From NCBI RefSeq assembly GCF_027596085.1, contig NC_072466.1, positions 22,943,613-23,007,612 of the forward strand: a stretch of DNA of 64,000 nucleotides, read 5' to 3'. Within the stretch, counting starts at the first letter, position 1. Every line of letters starts with the position of its first letter. Origin of the DNA: Anoplopoma fimbria. Taxonomy: Eukaryota; Chordata; Actinopteri; Perciformes; Anoplopomatidae. Shown one piece after another: positions 22,701 to 35,538 of this stretch. Both the position numbers and the translations under genes were made by a program. The notes under the pieces were generated by a model. That model was not told the origin of the DNA. It made no database searches and saw only the letters and a program-made list of their open reading frames with translations.

Positions 22701-25700
22701 TTGCACTCAACCATCACTTCACCTCAAAAGACAATCTACACTCCTGACAGTGTAGTTCCATAAAAAATTTGCCAGCCACCTTGGTGTCCTATCCAATTAT
22801 GTGAAAAGGAATTAATACTTAAAAAAGCTAGTTTTTTTAACAGTTAGTGCAATTTATGCTACCTGTTTCACAGGCACATGAAGACTGACTGACCGGAGGC
22901 ATCATTACTTTCTGTGTGGGCGCCAGGATGGCAGTTAACTGATGAAATAGTTACTGAATATTCAAATCTTTCTCCAGCGCTTGTCATACTGCCAGCAACA
23001 TGGCGAGCTGGAGGAACTGTATTATAGTCATATTATGTCTCAGCTGAGCTTACGGTTGCTGATGTTTGATAAAATACACAAACACCTCTCTGTTTAGTTT
23101 CTGACTTTTTTTGGTACTAAATGTGGGTTTTCTGCTTTGTTGAGGCCGCTGAGCCTAAGGGCAAAGCTCTTCATACACCAGGTGAATCCATATACCATAA
23201 ATAAAGAGAGGACAAAGTCACAGTGACGTCACCCATTGGTTTACAGGAGGTTTGAATCCTTTAGTTAGGCATTTTGAGGGTGGACAAGTACAACCGAACA
23301 CTGAACAAGAAATTTTGTCGGCAGTGTTACATTTCAAAAGTTTAACTGTTTTGGAACTTTTTTTAGCTCACACTAACCCAGGCTAAATGTCTCTGTGTGA
23401 ACAGGCCCACCCAAGGCTTTGGCCCCATTGCCAAGTAATCATCTACAGTTGCTAAACCAGGATTCCTTTATCTTTTTCGGTCTCAGTGTTAGATCTCTAA
23501 CAAAGGAACAAAGGAAGCTGTCAAGTTGTCATGTGATTTTTTTAATTTTTTATTCTGTTTTTAAAATAATGGACTGCTGATGTATTTAAAATATGTTAAA
23601 CTTTATACTTAGAAATCCCCTGTGGCTCTCCGGAGTACATTGAGACATTGTTTGAGCTGAACAAAAAAATGGGCATAGGTTTCCGTTTTAGTAGGAGTTT
23701 GAGGTGCTTATCTTTCCCTTTAAAGATACAGTATGCAGCTTTTCACCCAGATGCAGGATCTGTATTATTTGCCACTCCTTAACCTCACTTTGTCAAGTTA
23801 CCTTTGTGACACTTGACGCTCAACTTGATGAGCTGTCTACTGTAAAATGGCATCGAGCCTGAGGCTGAGGGAAGAGGAGTCAGCAAAGACCCCACAGGTG
23901 TTTACTAAGAAATTAACTTAGAGATCCCCGATGTTCTGTTTGTTTTAGATTAAGCTTTGCCTTTCTGACATTTCTTGCTGTTTTCCTTGATTCTTGTTGG
24001 GCCTATTACTTCCTTACTGATAGTCTCAGGCCAGCCTACAGCAAATGGCATACAACCCAAACACCCCTAAATGTTAATTACATTTCACTAAGTATGTTTT
24101 TCTAATGAATTGTAAGATGCTCTCTCAACATTGTTGGATTTTATTTTGGTTTTTCAAAGTGAAGGCTACATTATATGATCTGAGTTAAAATCAAAAGAAA
24201 ACAATACAATGATTTTTTTCAATCAATGCAATAAAAATAGTCATTTCTCATGTAAACTCACTCCTGATATGTTTACCTTAGATCATTAAAGCATGATCAG
24301 TTAATGGATGTCAAGAATGGTGTGTGTATCAAAGCAGGCTCTATCTTCATAGTCTGTGCCATAGAGCTCTATTGTTGTCCAGAAATAAAAAAGCATGTTG
24401 ACATGTTCCTTTGATTGCATAAAGACACACACTCTACTTCATTTTGACTCATTTTCACATAAGCCTCCTGCTGCTGGAAATACCAACTAGAGCACCAAGC
24501 GTGTATCGATGAAAATAGTCCCACCTACCCTTTTACATGTCATGCAGTCATTTGACCAATTCTTAATATAAAAATATTTATGAGCGCAGCTTTTAGGATT
24601 CTGGACATCTGGACTCGAAATGTGGTCCTGGAGATACCTAATGTAGCAGGAAGCAAACCGGGATAGCATTCCAAAACCATGTAAGATGCAGTTACAAAAC
24701 ATTACATGTGTGTAGTTGTGATCAAAATGAAGGTGGAGTTTTAAGATTTGCGTGGTAAACAAGGGGGGCGAAGCGACCATTTGCCCCCGGCCCAATTTGG
24801 CCTACTTGGCAGGTGGTTTAAATCATAATGCTGGCCAAGTGAGATGATGGGAGTGGTCAGAGAAAGGGGAGCAAAAGGGTCATTGCATCCCCAACCCCAC
24901 ACGTCATGACAATGACCCAATTTTGCGTTACAAAACTTTATTGGCGTGTAGTTGACTAAGAGTTCGAAGATGGCTGATGTCCGAGCAAGGGCGCCAAATT
25001 TGGTGCGTTGGCTGGTGTGATCCCATCGCAAAGATGGTCTCTTTATTTAGTTTAAGATTATATTATTCAGACATATTTTTTAAACTGCAATGAAATAATA
25101 TTGTCAGTTATTGGAGAGATTATTTTTATTGTCCAGTTCTAGTTGGAGTCTTTCTTTTAATTCAGTTAGCAAAAGCGTTAACTTACCATTTTGGTTGACT
25201 TTCTTCATCATGTCATCCATCTCCATCTCTTTATTTTCTCACTCAAACTTTTCTGTCTCTATCTGGTCTCACATTAAGACCAATCGTGCTAAAGAAGTTG
25301 CGATCGATACTGACTTGTGCTGCTGTGTAGAGCGATGCTGTCTGTCACAGAGAGAAGAAGCCTGCGTGTGGCGCCGCGCAGCTCGGGGCTTTGATGAAAC
25401 CAGCAAGTCTCACCCATTAATAATTACAATCAGGCACACAAGGACATCTGTTTCCTGGGGCTGTATCAGCGCTTACACAGAAACCTGATGCAAGAAGGCT
25501 AAAAGTGGACTTGTGGTGACACTGCAGTTTTTCAAGCCGCCAACCTCTCTCCCCTTTCCCTCTCTCTCTCTGAGCGGCTGTCTCGGCCCGATGCCAGGTC
25601 ATGTTAGAAATTAATGCATTAGCAGTTTTGCTTTGGGTCCCGTGGCCTGATAAAAACAGGTTGCAGAAGAGCAAGATCTCCACAGCTGTGGAGGTGGGAT

Positions 25701-26451
25701 AAGCACTAGTGGACACGAAAGCTATTTGTCATTGTTAATTATTTGACTGCTACAGCCCCACAAAAGACATCCAAACTAATTAACAAACACAACAAGGAGA
25801 GCAGCAGGGACACGGTGGACGCATTAACACAGGGGATTGTTCTGGGAGTTCTTGAAAGTTTGACTCCAGAAGTAATTGACTTTATAAAGACAACTTTCAA
25901 GTACTTTAGGAACAGATTTTGCCTACTTATAATCCTGTTATTTTCCTCTTGACAGCAATTTGTTTTCACTTCGAATGCACAGATAAGTCATTTTATGAGA
26001 TTAAAAATACAGTACATCTTTGTCTGCCTCTATGTTTTTTGTTTTTTTTCTCTCTATTAGAGATGTCTAATAGAAGCGTGCAATCCCAATCACAGTATGA
26101 GGAAATCACAACTTTGGTATCGGATGTGAATGCCTTACTTGATCTATCTTCCCTGACGCCTGGTTGTTGACCTTTGACCTCTTCCCAGTTGAGTGGTGCT
26201 GGTCTGGTGTTCACAGACAGCTTGGGCTGGATTTATAAACGACACATACCATCTTACCATCATGTTTGTGTTCAGACCTGATGTGTGGATTTAGCTACAT
26301 TGGCTGAATGATGACTGTGTATCCTCATCTACTTTCGGCTGTTCCCGTTAGGGTTACCACAGCGGATTGTTTATTTCCGTGTAGCTGGTAGTGTACAGCA
26401 TAGTGTTTGGTGTAGTTTGTTCTAGTCTCAGCTCAGCTCACTTGTCACCTC
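19716..26451. other. Long gene-free stretch
   Basis: Mostly unique-looking DNA. A GC-richer block lies at 20100-20660. A short piece at 23213-23262 (acagtgacgtcacccattgg) may be the 5' end of family A. Frames at 24487-25031 (minus) and 25111-25488 (plus) lack family motifs. Confidence 0.55.
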
Positions 26452-26586
26452 CACTCAGGTGGTACCAAGAATGGAGTGGTTCTATTGGTACCATCCACAA
26501 AAATCAACATGAAAAGACGAAGATAACAGTTCTAAAATGTAAAGAATTGAATTGAACTGAACCATCTTGGTGGAAACGCGGCTTTA
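26452..26586 (+). repeat. MITE end, family C (copy 2)
   Basis: gaattgaactgaaccatctt followed by ggtggaaacgcggc is the inverse of the 7.0 kb copy with several changes. The inner part (ccactcaggtggtaccaaga) probably belongs to it. Confidence 0.5.
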
Positions 26587-29500
26587 GATTTGGATTGGAA
26601 GTGGTGGGGTTGTTCAAGGGTTCTTCATGCTTTAAACAAACTACTTTGTACTGATTGTCTGAACACATCTAAATACGAGGACATTTTTCCGTTATGAGCG
26701 GCGACACATCATAGAGAGGGACAAGACATGATGAATTGAACAAATGGGGATAACACAGCTCACTATAGAAGGGTATATGGTGTTGCACTTGGTTGTTCAC
26801 ACAAAAAAGTTGGAAGAAGATTTTTTTTTAAAAGAGAGCCTGAGAGAGAAGTTCAAGTTTCAAGGCCTCTGTTGTTGGATTGTTGGTTTCGAAAATCTGT
26901 AAAGTGATCTTGTAAACAAAAATAAATTGCTATTAGTTTGAACCCAAGTGGTATCCTGATGCAGTGTTGTGTCATGTGACAAGATAACGATTTGTATGAG
27001 CTAACACTGTTTCCTGGGGCTGCCAGGCTCATTCTATTTAGTCTACATCTACAGTGTAGTAATTTCTACAAGTTTAATGTTTAACCAATGGTCATTTCGA
27101 CTTTCAGATGAATTATCTGTTCCAAGATAAACTACCTAGAAGACAACAGAGCTCTGCTTAAGCACTTTTAGCCAATAATCACTACAGAATGTGCGTTGGT
27201 TCCAGATGGTCAAACTGTTGGGAAATGCCATGGCGACGCACTCTCAGCAAGAAAACATACAGTAATCTAGAGGGGGGGAAAGGGCAGAAAGTTGACCAGA
27301 GCACAAAGTAGGCAAACACTTCTTTTTGAAAGGTTTGAAAAACAAGTTCTATTTAACCAGCTGAAACTCCAAAGGATGCTAATTAATCTAGAAGGTTCAG
27401 CTCTTTTAGTGCAGAGCAATCTGTAGTTGTGTGAACTGCATTCTCAGGATCGTTTCTCCGATACTTAATATGATTACACATAGTAAAAGTTTTATATTTT
27501 CTCCAGAGGGAGCATTCCCCCCCCCCTTATCAGCATATCAAACAATGGCTTCCATTAAACAACTCCTCTAAATGTAGTGCCCTTGTGCAGCTGGGAAACT
27601 TGTTTGTCCAATTAATCTTGCTAATGCTACCCATAGTCATAGCAGGCAGGCAAATTGTATTCTTGTATTGTGAAAACAGGCATGTTGTTTCACAAGCATC
27701 AGGGGGAAAGGAGGAATCGCCTCTCTGCTTCTTGAGCGTTTATCCATAACGTGGTGATGAAACTATTCTCTCCCAGCCCCCACTCATTCTTTCATCCAGC
27801 TGCTTTGGTGTCAGTGACACTGAAGTTCACCAATGGCAGGAAGATGCTCTCAAGAACACGATTGGCGACTTATACTAAAAGATAAAGAGGGTAGAGGTTG
27901 AGATGCAGAATCAACAATTTGGACCTTATTTTAGACGACAACAATGTACTCACCAAGTAATTACCCATCCAAACTGAATAACAAAATGATGTTTCTCATT
28001 GTCACCCATGTTAGGATTTTAAGCATTAGCTACCCGACAGCTAATTTGTATTTAAGAAAGGTTAAATTGTCTTTACTGCATTAGCTGTTTTCAGTTGTTT
28101 TGTGAAATCTAAGATTTTAAGACTAAATGCTATAGGACTAAAAGGCCAGAAAACACCCTTTTCTTTGCTCATCCCATAAATGTAATACTATTCATATCCT
28201 TTTTATCTACAAAATGAGTCTGACTAATCTCTGGAGTTTGTTCTCTTAGAATTATCGTTATCAGATCTCTGCAATGATATGACCAATAGAAAGATGGCCT
28301 TAAAAGTTGTTCAGTCTTGCCTGTGTACCAAGGGGAGTTTAAGATGGTAAAAGACAGACGGTGTGACGGGGGAACAAGAGAGACGAACAGGAGAAAGACA
28401 AGAGACCCAGAAATAAAAAATAAAAGTGTTATCTCCTTTTGACTGGCATTGTGTGCCAGCTACTGGGAATCCTCCTCTTCACCACTTCTGTTCTGTTTCA
28501 TCAAGTGCAAGCACAAAGTTGCTGTTAATAATTAGAGAGGTGTAAGACTCCGCCGATTCACCAGCAGAACAATCTGTTGCGCGCGGAGCTGTCTCATTTA
28601 AATAATTAAAATTAATTTACTCTTGTGCGTATTTGCATAAAGCAAATTAATATTTGTTCCGCAAGGCTCGGCAAACACGTTCCCCGCCAGCGCAATGTGT
28701 AAGCGTGGAGGTGATTGGCAGAGTCTGTTGTCCTACAGGGGAGGTAATCTCCACACTGCGGCAGTGATACCGGCACAGGTTTAGGGCCTCATGTATCAGC
28801 CTATCGTGCATGATTTACTGGATTCCCCTTCCAACGCGGTCCCTCTTTTACTTGATTGAAATGCTCCTTGGCGCCTCAGCCGGAGGGATTTGACCCCGCA
28901 GCTCCTGACCTCCTGCGTTCGCAATCGCAAGATACTCCAGGCCTCCTGGCCCTCGTTTGAGGCAAGAGGAAACAAACTGAAGCATGATGTAATTCTTATG
29001 GATTGCTAAGTGCTTTGACTTTACAATGATGTTATAATATTCTCATAATTGGGTATTGCTGTCACAAAATTACCATGCATAGATAATTTATAGCCAGATT
29101 TGAAGCAGAACATCAGAAAGAAGTGGCCTGCAGATTTATTTTATCAGTAATGTCATTATTTTAGAGGCAGGATTATTACTTATGTCCTTCATAAATGGAC
29201 CAGAAAGCCAAAGAGTCTAATGATATTCTTCTACTACTAAAACAGTAAGCCTATTAGAGCCCGGCCAACTCTAGGTTTTTGAGACCATCACGTTATCAAT
29301 ATTTGAGAGTTTAAAAGTTTGGGGCAATGGTTGATAGGTATTTTTGTACATAAATACGTAACAACAACGCTTATATATAAGGTTCCTTTAAATTTGGTTC
29401 TTAAAGAAAAAAAATCACAAATAGTAATTACTTTTTAAAGTTAATAATCAAAATAGTAAAAAGTCATTTTCTGAAGTATCATTCATATTTTTAAATAAAT

Positions 29501-29674
29501 AAGAAAACAAATTATTTTTCTTTTTGTTTCTTTTTGTCTTAGCCTCTGGTTCATCTGGCCTGTGTCCATGTTAATTGAGTAAGCAGCAGTATTAAAGAGT
29601 AGGGACCACACCAGCATCCAAGCTATCCAAAATGACAGTTGAAACCACATTTTTAGGCATGCTGTTCTCATACA
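26587..29674. other. Gene-free stretch
   Basis: A C10 run near 27520. A GC-richer, unique-looking block at 28500-28960 could be a conserved non-coding element, but this cannot be judged without comparison. Confidence 0.5.
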
Positions 29675-29740
29675 GTGTTTGTAGCTATAGCTACGGATAT
29701 AAATGGTCTGTATTTCTTAGATATCCCACAATATAATGTC
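29675..29740 (+). repeat. Dispersed repeat family G, copy 1
   Basis: gtagctatagctacg and ttagatatcccacaatat match tagctataccaatg and atagatatcccacaattt at 43.65-43.70 kb in order and spacing. Confidence 0.45.
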
Positions 29741-32049
29741 ATATGTTATCTATGTAAGCATGAACCACAGAGTATAAAGACTAACACTGGGGGGCTGGGA
29801 GGGGTGGCAGATTGGTTAAACCAAAAATGGGCAGGAAACTAGATAGTTTTGTTGCCTAAACCCAACGTGGTTGTTTACTTTGAAAACAGAAGTTTATTTT
29901 TAACGGTTGTAGAATTTTCCGAATATATAATTTTCTTCAGTTGCTGTTTAACCTCAAACATATCAACTGCATTTTTGTACTGTGGCTTATTGGCTGAAAA
30001 CATACGCTGATATTGGCCCACCCATCTATGGTCCAGGATCCAGTGGCTATAGGCTGGTTCTGCCTCCAAAGTACACAGTGTTTGCAGTACTGTATGATTA
30101 AGGCGACCATTTCTATCATAATGGACCCCAGTGGGAGCTCACCTCCCAACCTTTGCAGTGGTAGAACATTGCTCCTCAGCTCCTAGCACCGCAGTTATAA
30201 AACATTTAGCTCCCTCTCTCTCTCACTCACTGGGCCGGTTTTAATTAACTGAGGAGAGGAGCAACTTTACACCGATGAGTTGTGTTTTATTATCTCTGGG
30301 TATATTCTAACGGTCTCCCAAACTGGATGCCAGGCGCTGCGTCCCATTTGTCACGCAAACTAGAAAAGTGGATGAGCCTATTTTTACCGGGCTTGGAGCT
30401 GAAAATCAGTCAGTTGGTTTGTTCAGACATTTCCATAGTGTGACGGATTGTAAATCAAAATGGGTGGAGGCAGGACATTTTTCATTTTAGTTTCTGCTCT
30501 GTTTCTGTACTCCTCACCAAAGTTTTTATTAATTTGCTTTAGTCTGAATGTCACTCTCTGTGTTTTAGATACTGGATCTGCTTGCGTGCATGAAGAAGTA
30601 TCCAGGTGCATAAATCACCACCTCTGGCAGTCATGAGGAATAGAGGGTATGTATTGACATCTCTTATCCACACAATACCACATCCCTCACTCCGGCTGAA
30701 CAGCTAAACAAATTCACCTTATATTGATATGAGAGGTGCAATGAAGAGAGGGAAACAAACCAATATCTTGAATAGTACAGGCCATTAGAATCCGGAATAA
30801 TCTGTATAATGTACTGAACATTGAGTTTCATGACAGAAGGGGTGTAAGCAAATAGTTATACACTTGAGTATTGCGATATATAAAAAGTAGTTACATGATG
30901 TTGAAAAATTGATTTTTTTATTTAATTATATTGCCTTCCATACAGTATCGCAATATATTGAATCGTAACTCTTGTATCAGGATACATGTTGTAGCGTTCT
31001 ACATGACAACCTGACACCATGGGGAATTAAACATGACCATTTAAATGAGTCCAGGTGTAATTCAACACCTCTGCCTATCAGAATGAAAGAGTTTTTTCTG
31101 TTTTAGTTTATTGTAAACTGAATTGTTGACAGCTGGTCAGAAAAGCAACAAACATTGATATGGACATTTTTCACAAGTTTCTGACATTTTGTAGACTTGA
31201 CAATTGAACAATTGAGCCAACGACTGAGTGATCAAAGAAGGTTCTTAGCCGCAGGCAATGTATATACTAATATATCACCAATAATTTAACTGCAGGGGTC
31301 ACACATTATCAGCATGTAAAAGCAGTATTGGTCAGACATATCATTTTTCCATGATCTTTAATTCACACTTTTTATGTCAAAATACCATAATTTACACAGG
31401 TTTTGGGCATAGATTTAAAGGAGTGTTCCAGTTAGTTTAGTATTGCACTTTCTAATACAGACTTATATTGTAAATGTATAGTGTCCATATCCAGGCAGAG
31501 AGAACCCTATTTTTCAGACTTCAGAAAGCTGCTCCCCAGCCATATACCACGTTATACAACTGTATGTGCAGGCTGAGTATCACTGCTAATGATGAGTAAA
31601 ATCAACTTCATGTGTAAAATTGGTGGAGTGCCTCCGATGAATATGGGAACAAATTCTGACAGGATATTAAAACCTGGTCCTATTTTAGTGCAGGATTTGT
31701 GTGGCTGACTGAAGTATACAAAGACAGAATAACTTCATATTGGTTCTCTTAATAACTCTATAAAAAAACTGCCTGCATACTTGCTGAATCTGTGTTTATA
31801 GTTGATTGGACAAAAGGTTTACTATATGACTGCAGGGTGGCAGATGCTGGCTGTTGTGTTTTGTTAAGTAACCATGGAAACTATATGCATTTGGTGATAA
31901 CCCTACTATACCAAATATATAACTTTATTCATTACTAACACTTGACGAGCAAACAGTCAGATTATCAAAACCAATTAATTTGGAGGTCAAACTAAAAACC
32001 TTTATTTAGTAAACTTGTTTTTATACCTCTGCACCTGCAATAGCTATGA
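29741..32049. other. Gene-free stretch with repeat scraps
   Basis: Besides the family F MITE, a cctaaacccaacgtggttg scrap near 29856 resembles the 57.3 kb repeat. Small minus-strand frames at 29875-30149 overlap it. Confidence 0.5.
30838..31005. repeat. MITE remnant, family F (copy 1)
   Basis: aggggtgtaagcaaatag at the left, then gtatcgcaatatattgaatc and cttgtatcaggatacatgtt, match the copy at 55.80-55.97 kb in order. Confidence 0.55.
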
Positions 32050-32340
32050 CTGGAAGCATTATCTTTTTCAGGTTGTCCGTCTGGCCCATTCTCATGAATG
32101 CGATATCTCAGGAACACCTTAAGGAAATTCTTCAAATTTTGCACAACATCTACATAGACTGTTGGTCAAGGTCAAGGTCACTATGACCTCACAAAACAAC
32201 TGTAAGGCCATAACTCATGAATTCAAATGCTATTTATGACAATTGCATACAAACACCATAAGGATAAAATGATGAAGTGATGACATTTTGCAAAGGCATG
32301 GATGTAAACTGCAACGTGAATGGTTTGTGGAGGCATATTT
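32050..32340 (+). repeat. Dispersed repeat family B, copy 1
   Basis: gcgatatctcaggaacacct, aggtcactatgacctcac, gccataactcatgaattca, aaaatgatgaagtgatgaca and gcatggatgtaaactgc occur in the same order as in 39.77-40.05 kb. No inverted termini or coding remnant are visible. I recall similar sequences as very widespread in animal genomes but cannot assign a class. Confidence 0.75.
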
Positions 32341-35300
32341 GCAGCATTCCCACAGTTCAGCTATTGAATTTATGAGCAGGCCCACATTGTAATTATCACT
32401 GATTGGAAACTCTTCTCTCTCTAAAATGTTTATAATTATTGTTGACATATACATGCCATGACATAGCAATGTGTTCTTTTTCAGTTTCTTCATGCTACCA
32501 GCAACTTTTAGGGTGGAAAGTTTTGTTGACATCGTGAAACAATAAAAACACCTTGAATTGTAAACACACAATTTGTTTACCCCTTATATTTATTATTAAA
32601 GCGCAAGGAATTACAGTAAATGATTAGTTATCATAAAAATATGGATAGGCTTATATTTAAATCCCTACATGCATTTTTTGTTACGGCCACTAGGGGAAAA
32701 CGCTAACTGTGCCTGTGTTTACAGTCCATAGAAGCCTCGTCATGTTTAAGGTGGAAAACGCTAACATAACTAACATACTGGTCTTGTATTGTCCGTGGCT
32801 GGTACACAGTAGGTGACTGTACTTCTCTACCCGACCTTGGCTTCTGACTCTGCCGTGTTTACCAGTCCTGCTCACATGGCTGATGATGAGACCTGCTGCT
32901 GCCTGGCCTCGCACATGCTGTTAGTTTAGTACCAACCTCAGCTGGATGCGGGTGGAACGGAGCGTAGGTAGGCAGAGCAGTAAATCCACATCGTGCACAT
33001 CCATCAATGGGCCCACGTTGCCGTTCTCTCTCAGCCTCCTTCCCTCCAGCTTAGCTGAGCTACGTCCCTCCTTATACACGTTCTGTGGCACATGATTAAT
33101 TCTACCGCTCATATCTCTTCCCACATGTCAGCACCTTCGCTGCTTTATAGGCTTATACTGAAATGAAGTGACAATTCCGCTCTGAAATATCACCAAATTA
33201 AGACCGCTGGCATGTGTAAACAACGCAAATACACACCAAAAACCATAAATCAAATGGAAGGCGATGCCTGACTCTCCTATTAAAACTTTGTTGACCCTGT
33301 AATATTGGAAGGTTGTTTCGTGTGGTCGAGCCTTTTTAGCTGATTCTACATTAGTCATCTCTCAGCCGAATACTCATTATTGATGATATTTGTGATGTTG
33401 TGTGCATTAGTTCTTGAAAAATTGTATTCATAAATCACGCATGGATTTATTGTAGTGTAGCTCACAAATAAACATTTGGGAACTGGTGGATTTAAACAGG
33501 CCCCATTTTGCTGATACGATTGCATTTATGTGCAGGAAAATAAAAAGCCTATGCAACTAATTTAAAAGTTGAAAGTGCAGTTAAATTACAAAAAGACACC
33601 ATTCCAAAACATTTAGAGAGATTACATTAACTTTTTTTCCTGCTTGAAGTTGAACTGAAATTTTATTTTCTTTCACTTTGTGTTTAAGGAAACACAAACT
33701 GTAATGTAGACATTGTGCATCATTTTCAAAAAAGGTTTTTGAACAAACGTTTTTGTGGAAACCAGGTCACAATCTTCTTGGCTTCTTCCAAAAGAGGAGG
33801 AAAGGTAAGAAGTTAGCCTATGTAGAAACTTTTCAACTTTTTACTTATGGATTAATCTGAAAAGCAAAAAACTTTTAAAGGAATGTGCAATGATAAAGAC
33901 ATGTATTTTTTTATTATTAATAAGGGTGCATTAAAAAAAGCATCAAATAGAGCTTCTTTATCAAAAAATAAATCCTGTAACAGATTACTAAACTAAGCTC
34001 TGAATGTCCTCAAATCCTAGACAGCCCCTGGTCTAGCTAGTGCCAGCAGTCTTTCTTTCATTGATCCACTTCAATCCATGGTAATTGACAAAATCTCAGT
34101 TGCCTTGTAACTTCAGTAATTGGATCACAACACAATATGACTAAATTACAGAGTAACGTTAGGAGAGCTCATTTGGACTAGCAGTGACTAAAAGCATCAT
34201 TACCCAGTTTGATAACACACATGTACACACGCACGCACACACAATCCACTCAAACGTACGGTGCAGCTCTGGAGCCAGCTGTTCCACTGTGTTTAAATTA
34301 TCACCTGTCAGCACAAGTATAGCCTGCTTTTGAAGGGGCTAGAATTCAAGATTTTCAGATTCCGCCATAGAAATCAGCCGCCACCTCCTCCTTCCGCTGT
34401 CATCCATCATAAAGTGCAGGCGATGGAGGCCTAAAGCCGTCAGTTTTCCTCATTTCCTCTTGAGATCACAGGGATCCCGTTCAGTCGTGCTCTTGGAGGC
34501 TCTGCACGATGGCCGAAGCAGAGCAGAGGAGTCCATTTTAGCGACATAAAGGTTGTATAAGCCGTACAAAATATGGCAAATGTGTCAAAACAATACAACT
34601 ATCAGTTTATTTTCCCCTTATAAATCCAGATGTTCTCTAAAGATTTGAGAATAAAGATCACTCGTCCATTCAGATTTTAAACTAATATTTGTTTCAATTT
34701 GTTAACATAAATTTGACAGCTGTCCACAGTTTGACAACTTTTTTTTTGTAAATGTCCAAGCTGATACATTTAGAAATTCACCAATGAAATCTGTCCCCAT
34801 TAAATGACAGACGTGGGTTAGGCAACTGCATAAGCTTGTCATCGTTTTCCAACCCACCACATCTTAATTCGCAGATTTTCCAAATGTTGTAGAGTTCAAC
34901 CGTAACTGCAAAAGCCATCTTGATTAAAAAGGTGAATGTAATTTCCAGTCATGCACAAAACAATAAAATGTATGATCACTCAAGACATCAATAGGCAGAT
35001 GGCATCCCAAGATTCAGAAAAACTGTATTGTTCCTTTCGCGTAGATGCCCTTAAAGGCAAAATATAAATTTTGCTTTACAATTTAGTCTTTTCTGAGTTT
35101 ATTTTTTGGTGTAATATAACTTATACCCTGTTTGTGTATGTGTAACAGCACAGAATGATCTAAGAACTGTTTCCGACAAAATTAGCACATTTCAACAAAG
35201 GAAAACCTGGTTACATTTTAAGGGTCTTCTTTCTGTAACGTTCAATGTCACGAACACGTCAGAGTTAGTAAACAGTGAAAATGTTACGTGTTGAATGAAG

Positions 35301-35401
35301 TGTGGTTAACAATGATCAGTGAAGTGAAATTACTGTTTCTGTCAATGGAGTCAGCTGGCTTTGAGGAGAATCTATTAAATATGTCTTTTGCCCGTTAACA
35401 A
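32341..35401. other. Gene-free stretch
   Basis: GC-richer between 32690 and 33130 with three adjacent short minus frames that show no motifs. A low-complexity acacacgcacgc patch lies at 34205-34243. Otherwise AT-rich. Confidence 0.5.
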
Positions 35402-35422
35402 ATCATAATAATAATAATAATC
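35402..35422. repeat. Short AAT-type microsatellite
   Basis: About six ATA/ATT trinucleotides in a row, just upstream of the (TG)40 array. Confidence 0.8.
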
Positions 35423-35447
35423 ATACTAAATCTTTGATTTTATTATC

Positions 35448-35448
<1 letters not shown>

Positions 35449-35538
<90 letters not shown>
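35449..35538. repeat. Microsatellite (TG)40 followed by (AG)5
   Basis: Eighty bases of uninterrupted TG at 35449-35528 pass directly into AGAGAGAGAG. Such a perfect array is likely to vary in length. The apparent Cys-Val open frames here are artefacts of the repeat. Confidence 0.99.
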
